Positions 1-7,166 of a stretch of 7,855 bases of DNA are shown in pieces. The position numbers were made by a program, and so were the translations under genes. Each line of letters opens with the position of its first letter. Position 1 is the stretch's first letter. A model generated the notes under the pieces. That model saw only the letters and a list, made by a program, of their open reading frames with translations. It did not search any database and was not told the DNA's origin. The stretch is from Methanoregulaceae archaeon. GTDB taxonomy: Archaea > Halobacteriota > Methanomicrobia > Methanomicrobiales > Methanospirillaceae. The stretch covers positions 1-7,855 of the forward strand of contig JALOPT010000066.1 in NCBI GenBank assembly GCA_025453715.1, read 5' to 3'.

Positions 1-1
1 T

Positions 2-2767
2 ACCATTTACGCCGAAGGGCAGCGAAGATACGTTGAATCGCTGTCCGCATATGCCCGCCAGTTCCTCGGACTCATGCAGAAACCGGATGTTGATGCAATT
101 GAAGGGCTTTCTCCGGCAATTTCAATCGAACAGAAGACCACATCGAAGAACCCGAGAAGTACGGTCGGCACAGTCACAGAGATTTACGATTACCTGCGTC
201 TTCTTTTTGCCCGAATAGGTGTCCCGTATTGTCCTGTTCATAATATTAAAATTGAGTCCCAGTCCCCGGCCCGCATTGCAGAAACCATTGCAGAAGAATA
301 CCCCGGCCAGGTAACGATCCTTTCACCAATTATCAGGCAGAAAAAAGGCACCTACCTCCAGGTAATAAAAGACCTGAACAAGGAAGGGTATGCCCGGGTC
401 CGGATAAATGGTGAGGTCCACCGGACGGATGAGGAAGTCCCCCTTGAACGGTACAAAAAGCATGATATCGACATTGTCATCGACCGCCTCGATTCGGCTG
501 ATCGCTCACGTCTTGCGGAAGCCTGCGAAAATGCACTGAAGAAATCCGAAGGGCTTGTTATTGCGTCTGATGGTAAAAGCAGGGAGACAACGTATTCGGC
601 AAACATGGCATGTCCTGAATGCGGGATTACCTTCGAGGAGCTGCAGCCACGGATGTTCTCCTTCAACAGCCCCTTCGGTGCCTGCGAGGAATGCAACGGA
701 CTTGGGATCCGGATGGAATTCGACCCTGACCTGATAATCCCCGATAAGAAACTTTCACTGGCAGATGGGGCGGTAGCGATGTACCGGAATTTCCTTGACG
801 GCTATCGTAGCCAGTACCTTGGTGCTGTTGCAAAACACTATGGGTTCTCGGTGTTTACCCCAATCAATGACCTCACCACTCCGCAATACAACGCCCTGAT
901 GTACGGGTCTGAAGAGCAGATCCGGTTCTCGATGAGCATGAAGAACGGCGATGCCCAGTGGTCCCACAAGGGGGCCTGGGAAGGACTCCTCCCACAGGCA
1001 ACACGTCTCTATCACCAGACCCAGTCTGAATACCGGAAACGTGAACTGGAAAAATTCATGCGGATATCAGACTGCCCGAAATGCCATGGCAGGAGACTGA
1101 AGGACAAGATCCTGGCTGTAAAAATAGCCGGGCATTCAATTATCGATATTACCGATTTACCGGTAACAAAATGCATGGACTTTTTTTCGACCATTGAATT
1201 AAATGAAAAAGAACAGGAGATTGCAAAGCAGGTATTGAAGGAGATCAATGCAAGGCTTGAATTTCTTGAAAAAGTGGGGCTTGGATACCTTACCCTCTCC
1301 CGTAGTGCCGGGACATTATCCGGTGGGGAAGCGCAGCGGATACGGTTAGCAACCCAGATTGGGTCAAACCTTGTTGGTGTGCTCTATGTGCTCGATGAAC
1401 CATCGATCGGGCTCCACCAGAGAGACAACCAGAAACTGATTGATACCCTCCGGCGTCTACGGGACCTTGGGAATACCCTGATCGTGGTAGAACACGATGA
1501 GGATACGATCAGGCATGCCGATTACGTCGTCGATATGGGGCCTGGTGCGGGACTTCATGGGGGTTATGTCGTAGCAGAAGGTACCCCGTTACAGATCGAG
1601 CGGAATAAAAAGTCTCTTACCGGCCAGTACCTTGCACGTACCATGAGGATCGATGTACCCGCGAAAAGAAGGAAAAGCAGGCACCATGTCCGGATAACCG
1701 GGTGTTCGGAAAATAACTTAAAAAAAATCGATGTGGAGATCCCGATCGGGGTATTCACGGTCATCACCGGGGTCTCGGGAAGCGGGAAATCCACCCTGAT
1801 TTACGATACACTCTACAAGGCCCTGATGAGGGAACTTTATAATTCGAAAGATAGTCCCGGGAAATATGAAAACCTGGAGTTTGACAGCGAAATTGACAAA
1901 GTAATTGTTATCGACCAGAGCCCTATCGGGAAGACTCCGCGGTCGAACCCGGCCACGTATACCAAGGTATTTGATGAAGTCCGAAAAGTCTTTGCTGAAA
2001 CAAAGGAAGCAAAGTCACGCGGGTACCTGCCGGGAAGGTTCTCGTTCAACCTCAAGGGTGGCCGGTGCGAGGCCTGTGAAGGGGACGGGCTGATCAAAAT
2101 CGAGATGAACTTCCTCCCGGATGTCTATGTCGAATGCGAGGAATGCAAAGGCTCACGGTACAACCGGGAAACCCTCGACGTGAAATACAAGGGGAAATCA
2201 ATTTCTGATGTGCTGAACATGAGCGTAGAAGAGGCTGGTGAACTGTTTGCAAATATTCCTGCAATTCGCCAGAAACTTGAGACCCTCTCGGCAGTTGGCC
2301 TCGATTATATCAAGCTGGGCCAGAGTTCAACAACGCTTTCCGGTGGTGAAGCACAGAGGATCAAGCTTACCCGCGAACTTGCAAAAAAGGCCACCGGGAA
2401 AACGATCTACTTCCTCGATGAACCTACAACCGGCCTCCATTTCCACGACGTCAAAAAACTGATCACGGTCCTCGATGAACTGGTGGCCAAAGGGAATACG
2501 GTCGTCGTTATTGAACATAACCTGGATATCGTCAAATCTGCAGACCATATTATCGACCTCGGGCCTGGCGGGGGTGATGCCGGTGGTGAAGTAATTGCTA
2601 CCGGTACCCCTGAGGAAATTATGAAAAACAGGAAAAGTTACACCGGGGAGTTCCTTAAAGTCCTCCTGGAGGATAAACCAGGTAAAACGGGACCCCTGTC
2701 AGGTGAGATTGTTGATGTACAAACATCTGCATTAAAACCAAAATCCCGGAAGGCGGGAAAAGTGTGA
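2..2767 (+). CDS. uvrA: UvrABC excinuclease subunit A (partial, 5' end outside window)
   Basis: UvrA is the cytoplasmic ABC-type ATPase that dimerises, scans DNA for bulky lesions and loads UvrB. The frame is open from base 2 and begins with TIYAEGQRRYVESLSAYARQ, the segment just after the first Walker A in UvrA, so about 43 N-terminal residues lie outside the window; 921 residues are visible. Numbering from the first visible codon: a CxxC pair at 204/207 with partner pair 228/231 (zinc module); CPKC at 358-361; first ABC signature LSGGE at 439-443 and Walker B LDEP at 464-467; second Walker A GVSGSGKST at 590-598; C-terminal zinc finger C689/C692-X19-C712/C715 (DNA contact); second LSGGE at 779-783 and Walker B LDEP at 805-808, followed by the VIEHN H-loop. 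All visible catalytic motifs are intact. A basic tail of roughly 30 residues extends past the usual C-terminus. uvrC follows after a 344-nt gap. Identification is secure; only the start is missing. Confidence 0.98.
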   Translation, partial: TIYAEGQRRYVESLSAYARQFLGLMQKPDVDAIEGLSPAISIEQKTTSKNPRSTVGTVTEIYDYLRLLFARIGVPYCPVHNIKIESQSPARIAETIAEEYPGQVTILSPIIRQKKGTYLQVIKDLNKEGYARVRINGEVHRTDEEVPLERYKKHDIDIVIDRLDSADRSRLAEACENALKKSEGLVIASDGKSRETTYSANMACPECGITFEELQPRMFSFNSPFGACEECNGLGIRMEFDPDLIIPDKKLSLADGAVAMYRNFLDGYRSQYLGAVAKHYGFSVFTPINDLTTPQYNALMYGSEEQIRFSMSMKNGDAQWSHKGAWEGLLPQATRLYHQTQSEYRKRELEKFMRISDCPKCHGRRLKDKILAVKIAGHSIIDITDLPVTKCMDFFSTIELNEKEQEIAKQVLKEINARLEFLEKVGLGYLTLSRSAGTLSGGEAQRIRLATQIGSNLVGVLYVLDEPSIGLHQRDNQKLIDTLRRLRDLGNTLIVVEHDEDTIRHADYVVDMGPGAGLHGGYVVAEGTPLQIERNKKSLTGQYLARTMRIDVPAKRRKSRHHVRITGCSENNLKKIDVEIPIGVFTVITGVSGSGKSTLIYDTLYKALMRELYNSKDSPGKYENLEFDSEIDKVIVIDQSPIGKTPRSNPATYTKVFDEVRKVFAETKEAKSRGYLPGRFSFNLKGGRCEACEGDGLIKIEMNFLPDVYVECEECKGSRYNRETLDVKYKGKSISDVLNMSVEEAGELFANIPAIRQKLETLSAVGLDYIKLGQSSTTLSGGEAQRIKLTRELAKKATGKTIYFLDEPTTGLHFHDVKKLITVLDELVAKGNTVVVIEHNLDIVKSADHIIDLGPGGGDAGGEVIATGTPEEIMKNRKSYTGEFLKVLLEDKPGKTGPLSGEIVDVQTSALKPKSRKAGKV

Positions 2768-2790
2768 CGGATTTTTCAACCGTACAGGAG

Positions 2791-2975
2791 CTTGTACTAT
2801 TCAGGGATGATGATCGTATCGGACAGAAAAATAGTACGAAAATGAGAAATTGCCGGAAATATACAACCGGGAGAGGCAACTGGAAAGGAAAGAATGACGG
2901 TGTGGAATAATATCGGTCATTATATCGTAAAATTCAATGAATCCCTCCGGAAAAAGGTATTATGGAAAATAGTAC
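2791..2975. repeat. Three-copy AATAGTAC motif
   Basis: The octamer appears as GTACTATT at 2794-2801 and as AATAGTAC at 2830-2837, forming an inverted pair with perfect 8-bp arms and a 28-nt spacer. A third copy lies at 2968-2975. The second and third copies share the 10-mer AAAATAGTAC (2828-2837 and 2966-2975). The arrangement could be a set of regulator binding sites upstream of uvrC or a weak RNA hairpin downstream of uvrA. The repeats are seen directly in the sequence; the function is inference. Confidence 0.4.
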
Positions 2976-3079
2976 ATAACCGCTTTTATTCAATTACCTC
3001 TATCCGGACTTCCTTGTGCCGACCTGCGTTATTGGCGCCACCTTGGCTGACGGGAAATCATCGACTCACCAGGCCCGGC

Positions 3080-3089
3080 AAAATTATTA
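3080..3089 (+). promoter_or_regulatory. TATA-like box of uvrC, leaderless start likely
   Basis: The A/T run AAAATTATTA, preceded by CCCGGC, is centred about 28 nt before the uvrC ATG. In archaea the TATA box sits about 26 nt upstream of the transcription start, which places the start at or just before the ATG. No purine-rich Shine-Dalgarno sequence lies in the 20 nt before the ATG (CATTCTATCCGTTGA). Both observations point to a leaderless uvrC mRNA transcribed independently of uvrA. Confidence 0.5.
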
Positions 3090-3111
3090 CACAACACATT
3101 CTATCCGTTGA

Positions 3112-4680
3112 ATGGAGTCATCCGAATTGATAGACCTCTCCATGGTGCCCGAGAGTCCCGGCTGCTATATTTTCCGGGATTCCGGAAATGCGATTATCTA
3201 TGTTGGAAAGGCTAAAAATCTGAAAAAACGTGTATCGTCATACTTTCAGAAATCTGACCATGATAGAAAGACAACAGCGCTGATCAGCCATATCAGGTCG
3301 CTTGATTTCATGGTCACAACCACTGAAGTTGAAGCCCTGATCCTTGAAAACAGCCTGATCAAGGAGAACCAGCCGCGGTACAACATTGACCTGAAGGACG
3401 CGAAACAATATGCCTATATTGAACTGACGGGTGAAGCGTTCCCTTGTATCAGGATAGCACGGAAGGCAACAACCAAAGGCACTTTTTTCGGACCGTTTGT
3501 TTCCGCAGCCGAACGAGACCACGTGTATTCAGTCGTTAAAAAAGTATTCCGCCTCCGGACCTGTAAAAATCTCCGGAGGAGGGCCTGTCTCCGCTACCAC
3601 ATCCATACCTGTTCAGCCCCCTGTAACGGGTCCTTAACCCCGGAAGACTATGCAGAGCAGGTGTTGAAAGCGACAATGGTCCTCAAAGGACGGGGTGCAG
3701 AACTTATCCGGCAACTGAAAGAAGACATGAATAACCGCTCCGGGTCCCAGGACTATGAGGGGGCAATGGTGGTCCGGAACCAGATTAATGCCATAGAGCG
3801 CCTGGGGCAGCGACAGGACATGGTCCGGCCGTCTGATACCGAGGAAGACATTATTAATTTCCTTGTACAGGACGAAAAAGTCTACCTGATGCTCTTTCCC
3901 GTCCATTCAGGTACTCTTGCAAATAAAAAAGAATACGTGTTCGATTACCATGAAGACGCATTTGAAGAGTTCCTGGTGCAGTACTATTCGTTACATGTAC
4001 CTCCGGGAGAACTGGTGTTACCCGAACCCGTCAGCGAACCATTGGCTGAATTTCTTTCGACGCAAAAAGGCAGGAAAGTAACGGTTACTGTCCCTCAAAG
4101 GGGGGCAAAACGGAGACTTCTCGACCTGGTAAAAGTGAATATCGAAACGGTATTTTTCGGTGATGAAATTAAACTTCATGAAGTCAGGGACCAGCTGGGA
4201 CTACCAGATCTCCCGAGAGTAATCGAATGCTTTGATATTTCTCACCTGTCTGGTACCTCTGTTGCAGGTTCAATGGTCCGGTTTACTGACGCCCGGCCGG
4301 ATAAGAAGAATTACCGCCGGTTCCAGATAAAAACGGTTGAGGGTATTGATGATTTCCAGGCGATAGGGGAGATTGTCCGCCGCCGGTATTCGAGGCTGAA
4401 GGATGAGGGCAGCCCCATGCCAGACCTGGTGATGGTGGACGGTGGCAAAGGGCAGTTACATGCTGCAGTGAAGGAAATTAAAAAGTTAGGGCTGTCACTT
4501 CCCGCTATTGCCCTCGCGAAACGTGAAGAGGAGATCTACATGGTGGGCCATGCTCACCCCATCCCTGTTGACCGGAAAGAACGGGCCTCGTTGTTTCTCC
4601 AGGAGATACGGGATGAAGCACACCGGTTTGCAGTCACGTATCACCGGTTGCTCCGGAAAAAGAAATCAATCAAAGGGTAA
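3112..4680 (+). CDS. uvrC: UvrABC excinuclease subunit C, lacking the C-terminal HhH domain
   Basis: UvrC makes the 3' and 5' incisions around a lesion held by UvrB. The 522-residue product has an N-terminal GIY-YIG nuclease (GCYIF 17-21, IYVGKA 29-34, R40, metal-ligand candidate E79); four cysteines at 151, 159, 167 and 171 matching the ligands of the [4Fe-4S] cluster reported in E. coli UvrC; a UVR (UvrB-binding) helix pair near 202-231; and an RNase H-like 5'-incision domain with D375 (ECFDISH), D443 (VDGGKG) and D501/H504 (IRDEAH). The protein ends 18 residues after H504, so the tandem helix-hairpin-helix domain that normally follows is absent; bacterial UvrC is usually about 560-610 residues. 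The stop is followed by a T-tract, not by HhH coding in another frame, so this looks like a true gene end. The ATG at 3112 fits the promoter spacing; M11 is a less likely alternative start. Confidence 0.97.
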   Translation: MESSELIDLSMVPESPGCYIFRDSGNAIIYVGKAKNLKKRVSSYFQKSDHDRKTTALISHIRSLDFMVTTTEVEALILENSLIKENQPRYNIDLKDAKQYAYIELTGEAFPCIRIARKATTKGTFFGPFVSAAERDHVYSVVKKVFRLRTCKNLRRRACLRYHIHTCSAPCNGSLTPEDYAEQVLKATMVLKGRGAELIRQLKEDMNNRSGSQDYEGAMVVRNQINAIERLGQRQDMVRPSDTEEDIINFLVQDEKVYLMLFPVHSGTLANKKEYVFDYHEDAFEEFLVQYYSLHVPPGELVLPEPVSEPLAEFLSTQKGRKVTVTVPQRGAKRRLLDLVKVNIETVFFGDEIKLHEVRDQLGLPDLPRVIECFDISHLSGTSVAGSMVRFTDARPDKKNYRRFQIKTVEGIDDFQAIGEIVRRRYSRLKDEGSPMPDLVMVDGGKGQLHAAVKEIKKLGLSLPAIALAKREEEIYMVGHAHPIPVDRKERASLFLQEIRDEAHRFAVTYHRLLRKKKSIKG

Positions 4681-4683
4681 ATT

Positions 4684-4708
4684 CTCTCCTATTTTTTTTT
4701 GAATTTTT
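4684..4708 (+). terminator. T-tract terminator after uvrC
   Basis: Four bases after the uvrC stop codon comes a pyrimidine-rich stretch with nine consecutive T (4692-4700), then GAA and five more T (4704-4708). Archaeal RNA polymerase terminates on such T-rich tracts without needing a stem-loop, so uvrC transcription probably ends here. Confidence 0.6.
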
Positions 4709-4723
4709 GGCTCGTTGGACCCC

Positions 4724-4956
4724 TGCAAATTTAAAAAAACGAGGAAATTTGTAAGGCCGGGAGGCGGTCCCACCCCCCAGTCAGATAAATGATCAGTTGG
4801 GGCATTCAGGAAAACTTCAGGAATTTAGAGATCATTCCTATCCCGACCGGGGTCGCCAAAGCGGCGGGACATAAGCCCCGGGAGCGTAATCAAATTTGTA
4901 ATTACCAAACATGTAAGGTAGAGTTGAGAGGTTTTCAAAAAACCAATGAATTTTTT
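4724..4956 (+). ncRNA. Candidate structured RNA in the uvrC-uvrB spacer (hypothetical)
   Basis: A chain of inverted repeats is visible. CAAATTT 4726-4732 pairs with AAATTTG 4745-4751. CCCCA 4775-4779 pairs with TGGGG 4798-4802. AGGAAT 4819-4824 pairs with ATTCCT 4834-4839. CCGGGG 4847-4852 pairs with CCCCGG 4876-4881, enclosing CGCC 4854-4857 with GGCG 4863-4866. Finally GGTTTT 4930-4935 pairs with AAAACC 4939-4944, followed by six T (4951-4956), which resembles a transcript end on the + strand. An A/T-rich box ATTTAAAAAA at 4729-4738 could serve as its promoter, in which case the first repeat would be promoter DNA rather than RNA. I do not recognise it as a tRNA, SRP RNA, RNase P RNA or known riboswitch. 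Existence as an RNA is inference. Confidence 0.3.
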
Positions 4957-5081
4957 CACCCGTTCCAGCAGGCCAGCACTTCTCATACATGCCCGTATCC
5001 AAATTATTATTGAATCTCCGGCTGATAACTTGTAACCTGTAGAGATCACGGATGTAATTCCAGATTAAAACCATGATAAAG

Positions 5082-5089
5082 GATATATT
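5082..5089 (+). promoter_or_regulatory. TATA-like box of uvrB
   Basis: GATATATT, preceded by the purine-rich ATAAAG (a possible BRE), is centred about 43 nt before the uvrB ATG. With usual archaeal spacing, transcription would start near 5111, giving a leader of about 15 nt. That leader (ATTTCACAACAATACC) has no Shine-Dalgarno sequence, so initiation is probably of the leaderless or short-leader type. Confidence 0.5.
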
Positions 5090-5127
5090 GACCGTACCAA
5101 CAATGATCAACATTTCACAACAATACC

Positions 5128-7062
5128 ATGACTGATTTTATCCTGCATGCACCATTCGAACCAAAAGGCTCCCAGCCTGACGCAATACAGAAGCTCGGTA
5201 CCGGTCTCCGGGAAGGGCTGCAATACCAGACACTTCTCGGGGTTACCGGGTCGGGCAAGACCTATACGATGGCAAACGTGATCAGGGATGCAGGAAGGCC
5301 TGCACTTGTAATTGCTCACAACAAGACCCTGGCCGCACAATTGTACAACGAATTCCGGGAATTCTTCCCTGATAACCGTGTAGAATATTTTGTATCATAT
5401 TATGATTATTACCAGCCGGAATCCTATATCCCCGCAAAAGACCAGTATATCGAAAAAGACGCACAGATTAACCCGAAGATTGAGCAGCTACGCCTCTCTG
5501 CGACTGCCTCTCTCCTTTCCCGGCGGGACGTAATTGTCGTCGCTTCGGTCTCCTGTATCTATGGTCTCGGCCGGCCGGAAAACTTCCGGAACATGGGGTT
5601 TGAGCTCAAGGTAAACGAAAAAAGCTCGAGAAAGGAGATTATAAGTGACCTGGTTGCCTGCCAGTTCCAGAGAAATGATATCGAACTCATGCCCGGACGC
5701 TTCAGGGTGAAAGGAGATACGATTGACCTGATCCCCGGCTATTTTAATAACATCATCCGTGTCGAACTGTTCGGGGATGAAATTGAGCGGATCATGGAGA
5801 TCGACAAAAATACCGGGCAGGTAAAAGAGAAAATGAACTATTTCTATGTGTACCCTGCCCGGCATTATGTCATCCCCGAAGAAGACCAGAAGCGTGCGAT
5901 GCTGACCATTCGGGAGGAATTAAAAGAGCGACTTCCGGAACTAGGTCTCATCGAAGCACACCGGCTTGAACAGCGGACGCGTTATGACCTCGAGATGATC
6001 GAGGAAAGCGGGAGCTGCAAGGGGATTGAAAATTATTCGCGGCACTTCGACTTCAGGAAACCCGGGGAAAAACCTTACTGCCTGCTGGATTATTTCCCGG
6101 AGGATTTTCTTCTGTTTATTGATGAAAGCCACCAGACTATCCCCCAGCTTCACGGGATGTACCGGGGGGACCGTTCGAGGAAACAGTCCCTTATTGATTA
6201 CGGGTTCCGTCTCCCGAGTGCGTATGACAACAGGCCGCTTATGTTCAGGGAATTTGAGCAGTACATGCACCAGGTCATTTTCGTATCCGCCACCCCTGCA
6301 GACTACGAGCTTGAACATTCAGGCCAGGTCGTGGAGCAGATTATCCGGCCGACCGGGCTTGTTGACCCCGAAGTTGAGGTGCGGAAGACGGAAGGCCAGA
6401 CTGAAGATGTGATCGGCGAGATCGGGAGTACAATTGCCCGTGGTGACCGCGTACTCCTGACGACCCTGACGAAAAAACTTGCCGAGGAATATACCGAGTA
6501 CCTTGCCGGGCGGGGGATCAGGACACGGTACCTGCATTCAGAAATCGACACGCTGCAGAGGACCGAGATCATCAGGGAGCTGAGGCTTGGCAGGTTTGAC
6601 GTGCTTGTCGGGATCAACCTTCTCCGTGAGGGGCTCGATATCCCTGAAGTAGGGTTTATCGGGATCCTCGATGCAGATAAGGAAGGGTTCCTGCGGGACG
6701 CGAGAAGCCTGATCCAGATTATCGGCCGTGCAGCCCGCAATGTGAACGCCCATGTGGTATTATATGCCGATCATAGCACCAAATCCATTGATGAGGCCCT
6801 TTCGGAAACGAAAAGACGCCGCGAGATGCAACTTGCCTACAACGAGGAACACCAGATCATACCCCGGACCATAATAAAACCGGTCAGGGAAAAGGAGGTC
6901 GATATTAAAGACGTCAAGCATATTCCAAAGGTGGAGTTGCCAAACCTTATCATCGAGCTTGAAGCAGCGATGAGGGCTGCTGCGGAGAACCTCGATTTCG
7001 AGGAGGCAATCAGGATACGCGACCAGGTCAGTTCAGTGAAAAAGAGGCTTGGTGAGTATTAA
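5128..7062 (+). CDS. uvrB: UvrABC excinuclease subunit B
   Basis: UvrB is the superfamily 2 helicase-fold protein that UvrA loads onto damaged DNA; it verifies the lesion by threading one strand behind a beta-hairpin and then recruits UvrC. The 644-residue product contains Walker A GVTGSGKT (38-45); the tyrosine-rich hairpin YYDYYQPESYIP (91-102), whose aromatic residues contact the damaged strand; the DESH Walker B box (332-335); motif III SAT (387-389); LREGLDIPE (499-507); the arginine-finger motif VI IIGRAARN (531-538); and a C-terminal UVR motif (about 604-640, FEEAIRIRDQ) for UvrA/UvrC binding. Length is near the family norm (about 650-680) and all key motifs are present. The ATG at 5128 matches the usual start, with MTDF directly before the conserved PFEPKGSQPDAI block. 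It is separated from uvrC by 447 nt with its own promoter-like box, and a T-tract follows the stop. Confidence 0.98.
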   Translation: MTDFILHAPFEPKGSQPDAIQKLGTGLREGLQYQTLLGVTGSGKTYTMANVIRDAGRPALVIAHNKTLAAQLYNEFREFFPDNRVEYFVSYYDYYQPESYIPAKDQYIEKDAQINPKIEQLRLSATASLLSRRDVIVVASVSCIYGLGRPENFRNMGFELKVNEKSSRKEIISDLVACQFQRNDIELMPGRFRVKGDTIDLIPGYFNNIIRVELFGDEIERIMEIDKNTGQVKEKMNYFYVYPARHYVIPEEDQKRAMLTIREELKERLPELGLIEAHRLEQRTRYDLEMIEESGSCKGIENYSRHFDFRKPGEKPYCLLDYFPEDFLLFIDESHQTIPQLHGMYRGDRSRKQSLIDYGFRLPSAYDNRPLMFREFEQYMHQVIFVSATPADYELEHSGQVVEQIIRPTGLVDPEVEVRKTEGQTEDVIGEIGSTIARGDRVLLTTLTKKLAEEYTEYLAGRGIRTRYLHSEIDTLQRTEIIRELRLGRFDVLVGINLLREGLDIPEVGFIGILDADKEGFLRDARSLIQIIGRAARNVNAHVVLYADHSTKSIDEALSETKRRREMQLAYNEEHQIIPRTIIKPVREKEVDIKDVKHIPKVELPNLIIELEAAMRAAAENLDFEEAIRIRDQVSSVKKRLGEY

Positions 7063-7081
7063 CAGGGAAGGTGCCATTAAC

Positions 7082-7098
7082 GTCTGTTTTTTTGTTTT
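7082..7098 (+). terminator. T-tract terminator after uvrB
   Basis: About 20 nt after the uvrB stop, the sequence GTCTG is followed by seven T, G and four T (7086-7097). This matches the T-rich termination signal of archaeal RNA polymerase and closes the uvrB transcript. Confidence 0.6.
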
Positions 7099-7105
7099 CA
7101 GGAAA

Positions 7106-7126
7106 AAATGTAAATGAGTTACATTT
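7106..7126. terminator. A/T palindrome between convergent genes, possible bidirectional terminator
   Basis: AAATGTAA (7106-7113) and TTACATTT (7119-7126) form a perfect 8-bp inverted repeat around a 5-nt loop. On the + strand it is followed by TGTTTTGTTTCC (T-rich within 7124-7139). On the - strand it is followed by six T and then further T-poor sequence. It lies between the stop codons of uvrB and the convergent lipoprotein gene, so it could end transcripts from both sides. A symmetric protein-binding site is the alternative. Confidence 0.4.
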
Positions 7127-7166
7127 GTTTTGTTTCCTTATGGTCTGGAAAAGATCTCTTCTCTCT

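Larger units (their letters stand above)
2768..3111. other. uvrA-uvrC intergenic region (344 nt)
   Basis: I see no convincing gene here. A GTG-started frame of 48 codons (2764-2910) overlaps the uvrA stop by four bases, and a 78-codon ATG frame (2894-3130) runs into the uvrC start. Neither has a recognisable domain or a good ribosome binding site, and both are short enough to occur by chance. The region does hold three copies of the octamer AATAGTAC (one inverted) and the uvrC promoter-like box near its right end. No strong hairpin plus T-tract follows uvrA directly; only a short ATTTTT run at 2771-2776 is present, so termination after uvrA is uncertain. Confidence 0.6.
4681..5127. other. uvrC-uvrB intergenic region (447 nt)
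   Basis: No protein-coding gene is supported here; the open frames on either strand (up to about 90 codons) show no recognisable family. The region holds, in order, the uvrC T-tract, several inverted repeats at 4724-4944, a second T-run at 4951-4956, a featureless A/T-rich part (about 4960-5080), and the uvrB promoter-like box. The spacing and the two T-tracts suggest that uvrB is not simply co-transcribed with uvrC. Confidence 0.6.

Noticed and set aside
1..45. Missing first Walker A of UvrA as a possible truncation
   Set aside because: The frame is open to the first bases of the window with conserved UvrA sequence, so the loss is due to the window edge.
2803..2880. C/D box small RNA suggested by GATGATGA near 2806
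   Set aside because: No CTGA D or D' box follows at a suitable distance, so the box C match alone is not enough.
2894..3130. 78-codon ATG frame between uvrA and uvrC, overlapping the uvrC start
   Set aside because: It has no recognisable domain and only a weak GGAAAGG upstream, and it runs over the uvrC promoter and start codon; most likely chance.
4841..4886. Possible tRNA or tRNA fragment in the GC-rich hairpin block
   Set aside because: No T-arm TTCRA motif, no D-arm pattern and no cloverleaf on either strand.
4838..5113. 91-codon open frame on the - strand in the uvrC-uvrB spacer
   Set aside because: The product has no family resemblance, and the frame crosses the inverted repeats and the uvrB promoter-like box; no ribosome binding site supports it.
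6303..6740. 145-codon open frame on the - strand inside uvrB
   Set aside because: It is a shadow of the uvrB reading frame with a Ser/Arg-rich, low-complexity product and no support; the + strand encodes conserved UvrB motifs here.
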